Positions 1 through 13,374 of a stretch of DNA of 64,000 nt are shown one piece after another (the stretch's first letter is position 1; each line of letters starts with the position of its first letter). The position numbers and the translations under genes are program-made. The stretch comes from Flaccisagitta enflata (Eukaryota > Chaetognatha > Sagittoidea > Aphragmophora), in assembly GCA_965153355.1 (NCBI GenBank), contig OZ231127.1:41292001-41356000 (forward strand). Reading direction: 5' to 3'. The notes under the pieces are model-generated. The model was not told where the DNA came from. It did not search any database and saw only the letters and a program-made list of their open reading frames with translations.

Positions 1-239
1 GTTCCAAAATGATATCCAAGTCTGTTCCATTTCAGTCAGTTCCATGAATTGCGTGTCAAGATTGTCATCTCGACAAGAAAAAAGGCGAAGAAAGGCATTC
101 AAATATGCACCCAAAAGAAAGTTGAAAGGAAGCAAAGAAAAAATATACTTGAGAAAAAATCTCATCAAATAAAATCTCTCCTATGACGCTATCTGTATGA
201 GACCAGACAAAGAAGCACTTCATGAAATTGGAATAAAAA

Positions 240-246
240 AGAGGGT

Positions 247-332
<86 letters not shown>

Positions 333-333
333 T
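240..333. repeat. (GA)n(GACA)n microsatellite
   Basis: Perfect GA run to 302 then GACA units. It precedes the hAT-like MITE. The open frames across it (LSLSL, CLSV) are artefacts. Confidence 0.95.
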
Positions 334-380
334 GGAGTGGTGGTGGGGGGTGAATCATCAAGTAGAGAGAGGGTGATGAA

Positions 381-522
381 CAGGGGCGTAGGAGAAGGTA
401 CTGCCACTACTGCCATGGCAGTACCTTTCATCGGGACACCAAAGCTGTCGGGACACCCAATTTGTCAAAAAAAAAAATGAATAATGAAGAGGAAAAGAAA
501 GAAAGACAGAAGAGAGAGAGAT

Positions 523-567
<45 letters not shown>

Positions 568-596
568 CAGACAGAGAGACAGACAGGGAGACAAAC

Positions 597-627
<31 letters not shown>

Positions 628-1068
628 GAGACAGACAGACAAAGAAAAAGAGACACTGAGATTGAGGCAAAATTTAAAACTGAAAAAATTGAAAGAAGAA
701 GAAAAAGATAAAAAAAAAAAAAAAAAAACAGAAAAACAAAGAAAAAAGAAAAAAATAACAATTTAAAATAAACAATAAAATGAATACCATAGTTGATAAA
801 TCTGTAAGATAAATTGATGAAAGAATGAATCTTTTATATCACAAGTTTAGGTCAATATAGAAACTATCATGAAATGTTGATAATTAAAAACAATTTGTTT
901 ACTAATCAACAAAAAATAATGTATTACTAAATATAGTGTGGAAGGAATCACTGTTTTCTTTGGTTTTAGGGCAAAAACCACTATTTAAGCTTCTGTTGGG
1001 ACACTTAACTTGTCGGGACACCAATTTTGGGTGGCAGTAATAAAAAATTTAACTGCCCTACGCCCCTG
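381..1068. mobile_element. hAT-like MITE with 8-bp target-site duplication
   Basis: Terminal inverted repeats CAGGGGCGTAGG (left) and CCTACGCCCCTG (right) are flanked on both sides by the same 8 bp, GTGATGAA (373-380 and 1069-1076). An 8-bp duplication with CAGGGGCG-type ends is characteristic of hAT transposons. There is no transposase. The interior includes GTCGGGACACC motifs near both ends and a GA/GACA microsatellite (521-640) that has grown within the element. Confidence 0.85.
521..640. repeat. (GA)n(GACA)n microsatellite within the hAT-like MITE
   Basis: GA run followed by interrupted GACA units, inside the element 381-1068. A purine-rich tail with a run of about 20 A follows to 728. 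Confidence 0.93.
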
Positions 1069-1269
1069 GTGATGAACGATAGGACAGAAAAATCAAGAAT
1101 CAAGATGATTGAGGATGTGGGAAATAGTGAGGGGAAGATATGAGGGGGAAGAAAGAGAAAGGGAGGAGAACGAAGGGTAGGAGCAGGTATGTTGAGTAGC
1201 AGGAAACAGTGGTCGAAAGAGGAGATAAAAGAGGAAAGGTTGGGGTGGGGGGATAGGAAGGGTAAACTT

Positions 1270-1488
1270 TTAAAAACAAGTGACGCAGGGTCACAATATC
1301 GTTGCGGACGGGTGGGCAGGGGCATCCAACCCCAATCCACACCACAAGTCCCCCACTCACATGCACAAAAAGCATCGAAAACGCTCATTTCCTTACTTTT
1401 CGACTCGTGTCCACGGACCAACCAACCGACGGACCGACGGACGGACAGAACCTCTTATAGAGTTGCGTGTCCGCAACTAAAAACGTTG
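1270..1488 (+). mobile_element. HINE-like element, GTTGCG subfamily
   Basis: Oriented 5' to 3' on the plus strand. The 5' part has CAGGGTCACAATATCGTTGC then GGACGGGTGGGCAGGGGCA; the middle has ACCGACGGACGG tetramers; the 3' end is the hairpin AGTTGCGTGTCCGCAACT followed by AAAAA. The 5' word GTTGCGGAC is the reverse complement of the hairpin's outer arm. A subterminal inverted repeat, a (GTCY)n-type microsatellite and a 3' stem-loop are the hallmarks of DINE-1/HINE elements derived from Helentrons. Confidence 0.75.
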
Positions 1489-1743
1489 AAGTTGTAATTT
1501 AAACCGTATAAGTAGAGGAGTGAAAGACGGAGAAAACGAAAAGGAGAGAATATGAAATATCGGGGATTCGATTCCAGTTAAATTCTGTCCATCTATCCGT
1601 TCAAACGTCTTTTGTTTCATCTGTCCGTAACGCTCAAGTTGCTAAATGTGAGAACGCACATTCCAGTTCGCGCTCTGCCCTCCGTCCGTCATTTCATTCC
1701 TTTTCCTTTTTTTTATTTCTTTCTTTTTTTTTCTTTTTTTTTT

Positions 1744-1947
1744 TTTAGTTGCGGACACGCAACTCTATAAGAGGCTTTGTCCGTCCGCCCGTCGGTCTGT
1801 CCGTCCGTCCGTGAACACGAGTCAAAAAGTGGGAAAACGAGCGTGTCTGTGTTGGAAGGGAGGTTGGGTGGAGCGTTTGGTGTTTATGGGGGTTGGCTGC
1901 CCCTGCCCACCCGTCCGCAACGATATTGTGACCCCGCGTCACTTTTT
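1744..1947 (-). mobile_element. HINE-like element, GTTGCG subfamily, inverted partner
   Basis: Same layout as 1270-1488 on the opposite strand: hairpin AGTTGCGGACACGCAACT at the low-coordinate end, GTCC/GTCG tetramers, then CTGCCCACCCGTCCGCAACG and ATATTGTGACCCCGCGTCAC. The two copies face each other 255 bp apart, tail to tail. Confidence 0.75.
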
Positions 1948-1957
1948 TTTTTTTTTT

Positions 1958-2385
1958 GCACTCACTTTCGGCATTTTTGGCATTCTTTTTCGGCCTTTTC
2001 CGCATTCACTTTCAGCATTTTCAGTATTGGCTTTTTGCATTTTTTGGCGATCACTTTCCGCGTTTTTGGCATTCACTTTTGTCACTTTATGCATTTACTT
2101 TCGGTATTTTTGGCATCAACTTTCGGCAGTGTTGGCATTTGCTTTGGGCATTTTCGGCATTCACTTTCGCCATTTTTGGCATTCTTTTTCGGCCTTTTCC
2201 GCATTCACTTTGAGTATTTTCAGTATCCAATTTTTGCATTTTTTGGCACTCACTTTCCGCATTTTTGGCATTCACTTTTGTCATTTTAGGCAGTTACTCT
2301 CGGTATTTTTGGCATTAACTTTCGGCAGTGGTGACATTTGCTTTGGGCATTTTAGGCATTCACTTTCGCCATTTTTGGCATCTAC
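1958..2385. repeat. 199-bp higher-order minisatellite
   Basis: Built of ~14-16 bp GCATTTTTGGCATTCACTTTC variants; the order of variants repeats after about 199 bp (landmark CATTCTTTTTCGGCC at 1981 and 2180). A little over two higher-order units lie between a HINE-like element and a TIR-family fragment. Confidence 0.8.
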
Positions 2386-2390
2386 CTCTT

Positions 2391-2460
2391 GGGGGTGCTG
2401 CCCAGCTTCCTCCCTCAACTATCTGATCTGAGCAGGGCATGGGTACCGCTGACCATCTAA
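2391..2460. mobile_element. TIR-minisatellite family, head fragment
   Basis: GGGTGCTGCCCAGCTT, then GAGCAGGGCATGGGTACCGC and TGACCATCTAACG match the head module. It lies directly after the 199-bp minisatellite. Confidence 0.5.
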
Positions 2461-2483
2461 CGCTTTTGCGACTATGTCTCCTT

Positions 2484-2502
2484 CTTTCTTTCTTTCATTC
2501 CT

Positions 2503-2574
<72 letters not shown>

Positions 2575-2580
2575 TTTTTC
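2484..2580. repeat. (TTTC)n microsatellite
   Basis: About 95 bp of TTTC/CTTT units. From 2581 to 3050 there is ordinary unique sequence with a 10-bp-arm palindrome (AGATTGGTCT...AGACCAATCT, 2999-3031) and no convincing exon. Confidence 0.93.
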
Positions 2581-3057
2581 TTTTTGTTCTTTTTCTCCCT
2601 TTCAATCTTTTCCGTCGTCTATTCGCTTTTTGGCAAGGATCAAATTGCATCGAAGAAAAGTCAAGACGAACAACATTCAAAGTTCAATGCCTTTTGAAGT
2701 CACACACAAAATGCCAAGCCACACCGCGTGGCAAAATTCGCGGCGGGAACTGGTAGTCTAACAGTGAAAAAGACCAAATTTTTCTTTCCTTTCTATCTCT
2801 CTGCCCTTTACTGTATCTTTCTCCTATCGTTGGTTTGTCTGTTTATTTTTCTGTACACTAATTTGGTCGTTTTTTGGTTCTTTTTTTCTTTTTGGGTTTT
2901 CTTTTAAACTTTTATGCCATCTTGGCGGAAAGAAACGCGACAATTGCTGAAAGAAGCAGCAACTTTGGAGGGAGTGAAAAAGCTATGTACAGACTCTTAG
3001 ATTGGTCTAGTGATGTAATCCAGACCAATCTGTGGTTATGCAGCATGATTCATTCTC

Positions 3058-3373
<316 letters not shown>

Positions 3374-3406
3374 GCTCCTCTGTGACCATTTGATAGTGTC
3401 TCTCAC

Positions 3407-3543
3407 CTCAATGATTGAAATCTGATTGTTTGCGATATTGAGTTCTTCTAGAAGCGTGAGGTTGTGAAAGAGAGACCGGGGGATGACCCGCAGCTGATTG
3501 TGGTGGAGGTTGAGAGTCCGTAATTGCAGCAAATCTCGAAAGG
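3407..3543 (-). CDS. LRR gene, exon E (most downstream exon found)
   Basis: 137-bp internal exon, phase 1 in and phase 0 out. The acceptor CACACAG follows CTCTCCTCC and the (CT)n(CTGT)n tract of 3570-3720. The donor is GAG|GTGAGA. It encodes FRDLLQ, then LRTLNLHHNQLRVIPRSLF and LEELNIANNQISIIE, two further LRRs in the same 24-residue register. The exon ends in the middle of a repeat, so at least one more coding exon must follow in phase 0. None with convincing LRR spacing was found between 1 and 3400, so the gene probably continues outside the window. Confidence 0.9.
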
Positions 3544-3566
3544 CTGTGTGGGAGGAGAGAAGAATG

Positions 3567-3569
<3 letters not shown>

Positions 3570-3659
<90 letters not shown>

Positions 3660-3661
3660 TC

Positions 3662-3718
<57 letters not shown>

Positions 3719-3721
3719 GTC
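3570..3721. repeat. (GA)n(GACA)n microsatellite upstream of exon E
   Basis: On the minus strand this is a CTGT/CT tract ending 27 bp before the exon E acceptor, so it probably contributes to the polypyrimidine region. Confidence 0.92.
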
Positions 3722-4782
3722 GGAGTGAGACAGGGAAGTGTAGGGAACGTGGGGATAGAGGGAATAGTATGAACAGTCACAGAGACTGGGTAAAAGGTTT
3801 CATGTAAACTGTAGGAGTCTTGATCCTTTGCCATCAACCGATATTTGTTGATATCTTTTAACCCGTTTCAAGAGCCCACTCAAGTTGATGCTTTCTTTGT
3901 TTTAATACTAGAGCTGGAGTTTTTCTTTTTCTTTTGTGAAGAAGCGACTTTCTTTACTGACATTGTTTAAGAGCTTTCTGTCCACGATCATGCCCATGAG
4001 CCTTATGGTAAGGATTCTGAAGTTGCCCATATTTCATAACAGCATGTGCAAAAAAATTGGCAAAATTTTATTAAGAACAATTTTAGAGTGCTTTCAAACG
4101 ATTTTTTTAAATCAAAATATAGCTTTGATATAAGGGTTGGTTAGTTTCATATATTTATTTGCCCGCAGGCAGCAAGAATTCATAAATTGAAGTCAAAGGA
4201 GGGGAGGAAAGGTCCATCTATGGTGGTCATGGGAAAATCAATACTGAAAAACAAAACAAAATTGAGTGTGACTTTCAAATTGTTTTATTTGATTTTTTAC
4301 AATTGTTTCAAGCCAATTTTGAGTCATAATGACTGCACTGCTTCTATAATGATTACCCCTCAATAAATTGACCACTTTGAGATACTGATTTGGATGTAAT
4401 AGTAAGCTTAGTGATTGATACCCTCAGCTTTGTTTTACTGGTAAAAATTCTGTGAACTGGGAAAGTTTGACCATAGCATTATTCATTCCTTTGCCAACCA
4501 ATTTTATTCTAAAAAAAAACCTGCACATTCTAACATCTAGTAGAACTAATTAGGAGGCTACACTACAAATTTTGTGTTACTGGGCTATTTTAAAGTGTGT
4601 TTATTTTAAAGTGTTTATTTTAAAGTGTGTTTTTGCCAAATATTTTGCACATCCTGTTATATTTCAAGAAAAAGGAAGCGGACAACTTGATAAGAAAAGA
4701 AAAAAACAAACAAACTGAAACAAAACAAAAACAAAATCAAAATCAAAGCAAAACAAAACTGCCCTTAGCCCTAGATTCTTAC

Positions 4783-4844
4783 CGTCGACAGGAACTTTTG
4801 CCAACTTGTTGTATCCCAGATTCAGCACCTGAAGTCGATACAGT
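4783..4844 (-). CDS. LRR gene, exon D
   Basis: 62-bp internal exon, phase 2 in and phase 1 out. The acceptor GTCACAG follows a CT-rich tract (the GA-rich stretch 4862-4905 on the plus strand). The donor is GACG|GTAAGA. It encodes LYRLQVLNLGYNKLAKVPVD, one LRR. Splicing to exon E rebuilds an alanine codon (G|CC), giving VPVDAF, the expected LPxxAF part of the repeat. It is short but its phases agree on both sides. Confidence 0.88.
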
Positions 4845-4914
4845 CTGTGACAAAAGGGAGCGGAGGAAAAGAGAGAGAGAGTGGGAGGGAGAAACAGAGA
4901 GAAAGATAAACAAG

Positions 4915-5399
4915 TCATCCAAGGATCGCACATGGTCAGCGGTACCCGATGCCCTGCTTGGAGTGATCAGCTGAAGAAGTGGAGTGAGAGCAGGGCAGCG
5001 GCCCCAAAGGGCCGATGTCCTGTAGGACACAGGGGTGAAGTTCCATACGTCCTGAGAGGGCATATTTGAGGCCTTAGTAGCAGTTTTCCATGCTATTCAA
5101 TGGGAATTTTGCATTTTTAAACTTCTCGTCAATTTGCCATGTTATTCAATGGGAATTCTTAATCTTTTCCTCGTTTTCATCCATTTTTTCATGTTATTCA
5201 ATGGGAAACATGCAATTTTTATGCTTTTTTGTAAATTTTCCATGTTATTCAATGGGAGGTTTGCATTTTGTCAATTTCCTATGTTATTTGATGGGAATTG
5301 GAGGCTTGAGAAACTTTGGGGGGGGGGGGGTATGGACAAACATACATAATGGTTCACCCCTGTGTCCTACAGGACATCGGCCCTTTGGGGCCGCTGCCC
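4915..5399. mobile_element. TIR-minisatellite element 1
   Basis: A perfect 47-bp inverted repeat (4993-5039 and 5353-5399; begins GGGCAGCGGCCCCAAAGG, ends CACAGGGGTGAA) encloses five copies of a 40-52 bp unit built on CATGTTATTCAATGGGAA (5087-5300). Outside the left TIR lies a conserved head, CATCCAAGGATCGCACATGG then TCAGCGGTACCCGATGCCC, shared with other copies. No coding capacity. Confidence 0.8.
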
Positions 5400-5965
5400 A
5401 AAAAGGAAGAGGAAAAACAAAATGACTTGAGAAGCTTTATACGTGACATCATTTGTTTGCGACAAAGTATCCACAAAGCGGAAAAGGTTTCAAAAGTGGT
5501 TCGACCAGTAATACCCGTTTGCGGCAATTGATTTGGGCGAAGACGGAAAAAAAACATTAAGGGGTTGAGTACTTCTACTGGTATTATCAAAGATAGTTTT
5601 TTTTTTCGTGTGATTTTTTGTCGCTTGCTTAAATAGTATGTATAAAAGGGTGAGTCCGTGGGCTAAGAAGTCGGTAGGTGACGCCATAATTGTATGCCAT
5701 GAAAGATAGCAATATTGCGCCTGCCCACAAGGGACAACATATTGTTCAGTTATCTAGTTCAGGGTCCTGAAATAGCTGCGAGACGAAGAACCAAGAACCG
5801 TTTGTAAATAGAAGGTAAACACGACGTCGATGTCTACAATGTTTACGTCGTGACGCTTTTTGTTATGGTATCATCGTTAAACCGATTCATCATTGCAATA
5901 GATATTCCTCGAAAGTGTTGTCATCTTGTTTCTAGTTTATCAATGCCATGGTTCATAATCCGCAT

Positions 5966-7305
<1,340 letters not shown>

Positions 7306-7367
7306 CTATAAGTAAAAAAAAGTCGACGATCGTTAATGGTGAAAAACGCGTCAACAAAGAAAATCAC

Positions 7368-7441
7368 CTGTGAAAGATTCCATCAGGAAGGTAATTGAGT
7401 CGATTGTGCTGGAGAAACAGTTCCTTCAGCAAAGGACACCC
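7368..7441 (-). CDS. LRR gene, exon C
   Basis: 74-bp internal exon, phase 0 in and phase 2 out. The acceptor is CTTCAG at 7442-7447 after a TTTC-rich tract; the donor is CACAG|GTGATT. It encodes GCPLL followed by LKELFLQHNRLNYLPDGIF and HR, a complete 24-residue LRR once joined to its neighbours. The arginine codon AG|A is split by the next intron. The exon lies only about 60 bp from the end of the 1.35-kb ATC array, which is in the intron that follows it. The intron before it is about 17.5 kb, the largest in the model. Confidence 0.88.
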
Positions 7442-8875
7442 CTGAAGCGAACAAAACAGAAGAAGGAAAGAAAAATGGTGGGGGAGGGGGATGGACGGAT
7501 GTTAAGATAGATACGAATAGAATGTTGTTGACAATTAAGACAAACGATCGATTGACCATATTTAGACCTCCATGTCCATGCCCATAGCCCAACTAGGCAA
7601 TTACGATCTGTGTTCACTACGGCCTCACCCGCGCTACCTAAATCTTCTACACTTCTCTTTCTTGAATCAATTTTTCAAAATAAACTGATGGGTATTGTAC
7701 TGTTCCGTCTACATGCTACACCCTTAAAGTGAATGGCTCAAATCTAACTTCAGATCAATTCCTCATCTTAGGGAGTGGGTAGGTTCGTGGGAATCGGGTG
7801 CGAGTCTTGAGATGGATGGCGATGGGTAGGAGGGGGAATAAAAGGATAAGAGGGGATCATAAAAAAAAAAAAAAAAAAAAAAAAAAACGAAATGAGAATA
7901 AATTTAAAAAAGAATTCTTAGAGGAAGTTTCTCCTTCGCTTAAGAAACGGCCCTGAAGCAAATAGAAGACTATTAACTTGAAATTGGCGTTTGATAGCCG
8001 GAAGGAATTTAATACAAGTGAACCCACGCCTTCCATCCGCGCCGAAAGGTAAAAGAAGAACTTGATTTTTTGCACTTAACTTTATTAAGATAAAAGTTCG
8101 TTTTGATCGTTTCTTTTTCTCTTAAGTTTATCTTTTATCGGTACTCATTGGTTTCTCCGCCCTATCACAAAAATAAGAAGGGCAGAAAAAAAGATAAACA
8201 ACTCATGAGAAGTCACTGCAAGTGGAAATCAAGTATGAAATCGCAAATAGATTTGATCTTCTTACAGCGCTCACATCTTAGGTGCAAAAACAAAGGTAAG
8301 CATCATACATTTCCCCTTTGTGTTAAGCCCATTACTATGCTAGGACAACGCTGAAACTTACTTTCCCCGTTCCGTCATCACATCGCTTTTTTTTTCTTTT
8401 GCAATCGCTCTTCATGTGCCTCTTAGTGTTTCTACCCCATGGCCATGAAGATGAGGAAATAAATGAGCATTCAGTCCCCACTGAACAAGAATTACCAAAT
8501 GTTTCACCGTGTCTTCGAGAGACAAGATGAACGCATCCGAAAAAAGAAATTTATCTTTCGCACCTTGGCAAAAGTCGTCTCTTCCAGGTTTTTGGTTTCT
8601 TTTGGGTTTTTTTGTTCTCCTACTTTATTTCTGGAACAACGGCGTTAAACAGGGTTCATAATCACTTACGTGATAATTAGCAATATTTAATGACTATCAA
8701 TCATGGATGCTAATTTCTGGACAATTTGAACTTTTTTCTTTTAAATTCCATACAAATTACAATCTTTATCATCCATAAGAAATCCCGCCTTCCAGTTTCA
8801 CAGATGAAGGTAGCTGGTCCCAAGAAACATGTTTCATTGAAGTAAAAAAACACACACACACAAAAAAAGGAAGAG

Positions 8876-8985
<110 letters not shown>

Positions 8986-9569
8986 AAGAAAAACAATAAA
9001 AAAAAAAAAGTAAAAAGATTTTTAAAAATTGACCCAATCAACGATTCCAGATGGGATGAAGAGAATTCTACCTTGTGTGCAACGAGCACCACTAACCAGA
9101 AGCACCTTTTTTGCGACTTTTTTTTCTCGTTCTTTCGTTTTTTTGGCCCCAAGGATAAGGGAAGCGAAAGTGAGGAAGGGAAAAATTACCGAGAACAATC
9201 TCTTTTTATTGCTTTCTATTCGTCATCATTTGTATCCAGAATGAATGGTGAGATTGAGTGCGTGTCGAGGTTGAGGGGAAAGTGAGGAGAGAAGCGTTTT
9301 GGGATATGCCAAGTAGGGCTCTCTAGGGTGATACGATGGGGGTAAAGTATGAGAAAAACTCGAATTATGATGAAGAAACCAACGTGAACGGGAAAGAAGA
9401 TGGCGAGTAATGAAAAATAAATGTTCAAAGGGCCAGGGGAATATCACATTATTCATTAAGGGAGATATAGGCAGATCAGGATACCAGGTGTCGTGTCGTG
9501 TTTTTTTCTGGAGTAGCGAGTAGCGCCGCTACTCGGAAGCATATGAGCACCTCTTAGAAGATCTTGGAG

Positions 9570-9619
9570 GAAAAGAAGAAGAAGAAGAAGAAGAAGAAGA
9601 AGAAGAAGAAGAAGAAGAA

Positions 9620-9695
<76 letters not shown>

Positions 9696-9741
9696 AAGAA
9701 GAAGAAGAAGAAGAAGAAGAAGAAGAAGAAGAAGAAGAAGG
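9570..9741. repeat. (GAA)n microsatellite
   Basis: About 170 bp with two interruptions (GAGGAA, AATAAG). The poly-Lys and poly-Phe frames are artefacts. From 9742 to 10803 there is unique intron DNA, with a solo TIR-family end at 10000. Confidence 0.93.
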
Positions 9742-9999
9742 GAAAGGAGAAGAAAGTTGATTTAGGATTTGTTTTATTTTTTTGTAAGAAAAAATTGAAT
9801 CGATATTTTTTAATTTGCATCAAAAACTGTTTGTATTTAAGCATATTTAACTTATGTCTCAAGCACGCAAATAACAACAAGGGCGGAGCAAAAGCAGTAA
9901 TGTGAAAACCACTCAGAATTCAAAGATATTATGGAGGAAAGGAGGGACAGACCAACAGACTGACAAGGCAAGATGTAGAGTGGCATTTCAGCAACTAAC

Positions 10000-10024
10000 T
10001 AGTCATCCAAGGATCGCACATGGT
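10000..10024. mobile_element. TIR-minisatellite family, solo head end
   Basis: AGTCATCCAAGGATCGCACA then TGGT is identical to the outermost head sequence at 4917-4940. Nothing else of the element is present. Confidence 0.45.
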
Positions 10025-10803
10025 ATGTAAATGAGCATACCTGCTCATTCATAGTCAAGGTGGCTCAAGCCTTTTGGCGCTCTTTCTAGGTGATTAATGG
10101 CTGTGTTATATGATGCTTCTTAGCTCGTCTGCTCAAGCTAAAGATCCACAGTCATGCACTGTAACATTAACAAATTGGTTGATAACCTCAAAGGTGCCAA
10201 ACACATCCTCTTTTTGCCTTCTAACAGATCGGTCACCTCACTGGTTAGTTAGCATGCGAGAGGATGGACCAATACAGTTATTTCACAAGCTTGCATCTTT
10301 TTAAACAATCATACACAAATACCAATCTTAGTTGCAGAAGGCCAAATAACACAGGAAGGGATGTTAGCGACTTTTTTAGTTGCAAAAATGGCACTTTGTT
10401 TCCTTTGCCATAATAAGAATTTATATCCAAATTGACTGCTAACTCTGAATAACTTTTGTATAAAGATTATAGCCATTTTAGTGTAACAATTATCTCATAA
10501 TTGCAATATGCAAATGAGAGTTTTATTGCTCATGAATTAATGAATTAAGCCATTAGCTTGAAATTTGACAGGGATTTGTCAAGGATTTGGGCATCAAGGC
10601 TCAGGTTTGATAAATAGTAAGATGAATAGGCTAGTCAGATAGATTTGAATGGGAAGTTAAAAAAGTGATTAGACAGGGATGTGGTATCAGATAAATCGGA
10701 AGGTACAAGGAGAAATTACATGCTACTCGGAAGGAAAGAATGAAAAGCATGCCTGTTGGCAGGTGATAAAAGAAAAAGCGTCACCCCTACGGCACTACCT
10801 TTT

Positions 10804-10969
10804 TAGTCGCGGACACGCGACTCTACACCTTGCTGTGTCGGTCGGTCCGTCCGTCCGTCGGTCCGTCGGTCCGTCCGTCACATTTCTAAATCGCGAGTGT
10901 TTTTTTTTTCATTTCCGCTCCTGCCGTTGTCCGAGACTGTCCTGCCGTGTATCCGGCCTTGTTTTTTCT
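10804..10969 (-). mobile_element. HINE-like element, GTCGCG subfamily
   Basis: Hairpin AGTCGCGGACACGCGACT at the 3' end (low coordinate), GTCC/GTCG tetramers to about 10880, and the conserved 5' end CGTGTATCCGGCCTTG then TTT. The 5' word reads AGTCTCGGAC, one base from a perfect match to the hairpin arm. Confidence 0.75.
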
Positions 10970-11082
10970 TTTGAGCAGCAAGGCAGTGGTTAAGCCAGGG
11001 AAGTGATTGGGAGGGAGCCAATTTACTTTAAAAGGGAGGATGATTAACTTCATGTTCAAGGTCGGGCACTTTATAGTATATA

Positions 11083-11671
11083 CTATCTTCACAAAATAAA
11101 TCTTTCCGCACATTTTAACGTATATCTCTGGTTATATTTGACCAATCCTAAAAAAATTGGTGACAAAATTAAAGCTCTTCAAATTTGCAAGCGATCTTCG
11201 CAAACCGCATCTTTCTAACTCAATGTATTCAAAAGTTATTTAACTTTGAATGAAATATTTCAATTTTGCTTTTGCCATTCTTCACAATCTTCAAACAATA
11301 TCACCTCACTCTTTCTTTAATTACTTCAAAACGAATTGAGCTAGAATGATGCGGTTTGCGTAGACTGCCGGCAAATTCGAAGGGTTTCATTTATGTCACC
11401 TATTTTTCTATGATTCGTTGTGTCTCTTAAGAGCATTAAGCCTAAATGTAGCAAAAGAAGGAATCAAGTAAATGACGAGAATGGTCTGGAATGTCATTAC
11501 TCCAGAGTACCTCAAGAGGCTTTAGGAATTGCGTCCCCAACCAATGGCGGCCATGATATAGTTGAGGGATGCTCACACTAAAAATTAATTGATTTGCGAT
11601 CAACTGGTAATGTTTAACTTATCAGCCAATTAACTTTTTCTCAAGGTGGAAAGATTTTTTTGTGAAGATAG
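11083..11671. mobile_element. TA-flanked MITE (mariner-like)
   Basis: Inverted ends CTATCTTCACAAAATAAATC (left) and the reverse complement of CTATCTTCACAAAAAAATC (right), each flanked by TA. TA duplications point to the Tc1/mariner superfamily. 589 bp, no transposase. Confidence 0.68.
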
Positions 11672-11754
11672 TACCCTAAGTTTCGTAGGACTGAGAGATA
11701 AATCGAAACACTATTCTCTTCATCTCCGAGAGCATGGCCTCTGATTGAACACTT

Positions 11755-12050
11755 TTTAGATGCGTCCTCGCATCTCTATAAGAGGGTTTGTCCGTCGGTC
11801 CGTCGGTCCGTCCGTCCGTCGGTCCGTCCGTCGGTCCGTCCGTTACGCCTGTGCAAAAACCGCGTTTCTCGGCTGTTTTTGGCCACGGTGAGATCCTACA
11901 CTGAAACAAATGATCAACCAACATGTTTTGAGAGCCTCCTCTATTACTCAGTCGTTTCACCCGTCTGTTCGTCCATCTGTCTCTCTGTATATGTCACATG
12001 ATCAATACACGCAGAGACACAGTCCGGACGCATCTTTGCCCGGTCGGGCT
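11755..12050 (-). mobile_element. HINE-like element, GATGCG subfamily
   Basis: The 3' hairpin AGATGCGTCCTCGCATCT (plus-strand sequence) is followed by TATAAGAGGG and GTCC/GTCG tetramers. The 5' end lies at about 12025-12048 (GCCCGGTCGGGCTTGTTT). The 5' word AGATGCGTCC (reverse strand) is the perfect reverse complement of the outer hairpin arm GGACGCATCT, although both differ from the other subfamilies. Confidence 0.7.
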
Positions 12051-13305
12051 TGTTTACCTCTCATCTATCATCTCAGATCAGCTGGTATGTAATGCTAGGG
12101 ATGAAATTGAAATACTGATTGATTCTGTAGGGCCGAGGCAATGATAGAATCGTGTAGTAATGCAATGTTGAGCTTCCAGTATGGAACCGCAGGTTATATG
12201 CCTAATACAAATACGCGGGCGTGCCTTAATAGCGGGTGCGTTTTAGCGGTGCTCCACTGTACGACAAACCAACAAGCCGATTTACCGACCAACCCAAAAT
12301 AGTGAGTTCCATTGTAACGTGAAAGCGACTGAAAAGAAACTTGAAGCGGTAAATGAGAAGAATGAAGATTGATCGGGCAGACATCGGTAAAGAAGGTAGC
12401 GATAAAAAGATGTAATGAGGAGGAAAAACCAGGAGACAGAGAAAGTCAGAGTAAACAGTTCCAAATTCGTCGATGGGTCAGTGATTCCTTTTCTGCCCAC
12501 ACTCAATGTCAAGTCCAGTTCGGCCGATACGTCGCTTCATTGGCGGGAAAGGAGTCCTTTTCGCATCACCATCAACTGCTTATCGCTATCATGTGATTTA
12601 GGTTTTGATGAGACAAATGAAACGAACGAAACGATAGAAGAATTGGCCATGTGTTCTTGGATTCTCAGTAGCAATATAAAGAAATGTAGGCACTATATGT
12701 TATCACATGAGTTGTAAACGACACTTCAGACCTCTCAGGGCTGCTCCTTGAGCGATATGGGATGATAGGTGTGGCTGAACCGGCAAAATGAAGCGGAAAA
12801 AGTGAAGGGATATCGGCAAGAACAGACGTGACTATAGACGAAAAAAGTTTTAAGAACGCCAGCCAGCCAGTTGGAGGAGGGAATCCCATAACGACAGAAT
12901 TGGCGTCAACGTTGGAATATAGAATATTAGCTCGACCATTTTCAACATTGACGCGACTCGCGTATCATCAAAAATATCAAACAGTATTACTTAAGAAATG
13001 CAATTTCACAGAGGAAGCCATTCTCTGGTTTCTACTCTAAACAATTACGTTTGTGTATCTTTTTCCCAGTCTATTCTTGATCTCTATCAATATTGTCCCT
13101 CATATCAGCTTAACAGTCTTCGTCACCCGCACCCCGCCTTTCAAGCCATCTATCTTCTATCTTTTCTGTTCCCGTCTTTCCAATTGATTATTCATTCGAT
13201 GTTTATATGTCAATTTGTCCGTCTTTCTGTCTTTCTGTCTGCTTGGCTGCCTGTCTGTCTGTGCGCCTGACTATTGTTCGTCTCTGTCTGTACGTCCGAC
13301 TTTTG

Positions 13306-13313
<8 letters not shown>

Positions 13314-13372
<59 letters not shown>
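13314..13372. repeat. (CT)n microsatellite
   Basis: About 58 bp of CT after a CTGT-rich lead. The preceding 12050-13300 is ordinary intron DNA; around 12236-12262 an AACGCACCCGC-type stretch next to CAGTGGAGC (reverse) resembles a pogo-like transposon end. Confidence 0.92.

Positions 13373-13374
<2 letters not shown>

Noticed and set aside
65-240. Searched for the next LRR exon downstream of exon E
   Set aside because: Splice-like sites exist (TCATACAG) but no frame shows LRR spacing; the next exon is more likely outside the window.
9031-9100. LRR-like minus-strand peptide (VEFSSSHLESLIGSIFKNL)
   Set aside because: Spacing resembles an LRR, but no usable donor follows, the key Asn is missing, and exons B and C already join in register without it. 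Possibly a decayed exon.
12230-12262. pogo-like transposon end (CAGTGGAGCACCGCTAAAAC on the minus strand)
   Set aside because: No opposite end or target duplication found, so boundaries cannot be given.
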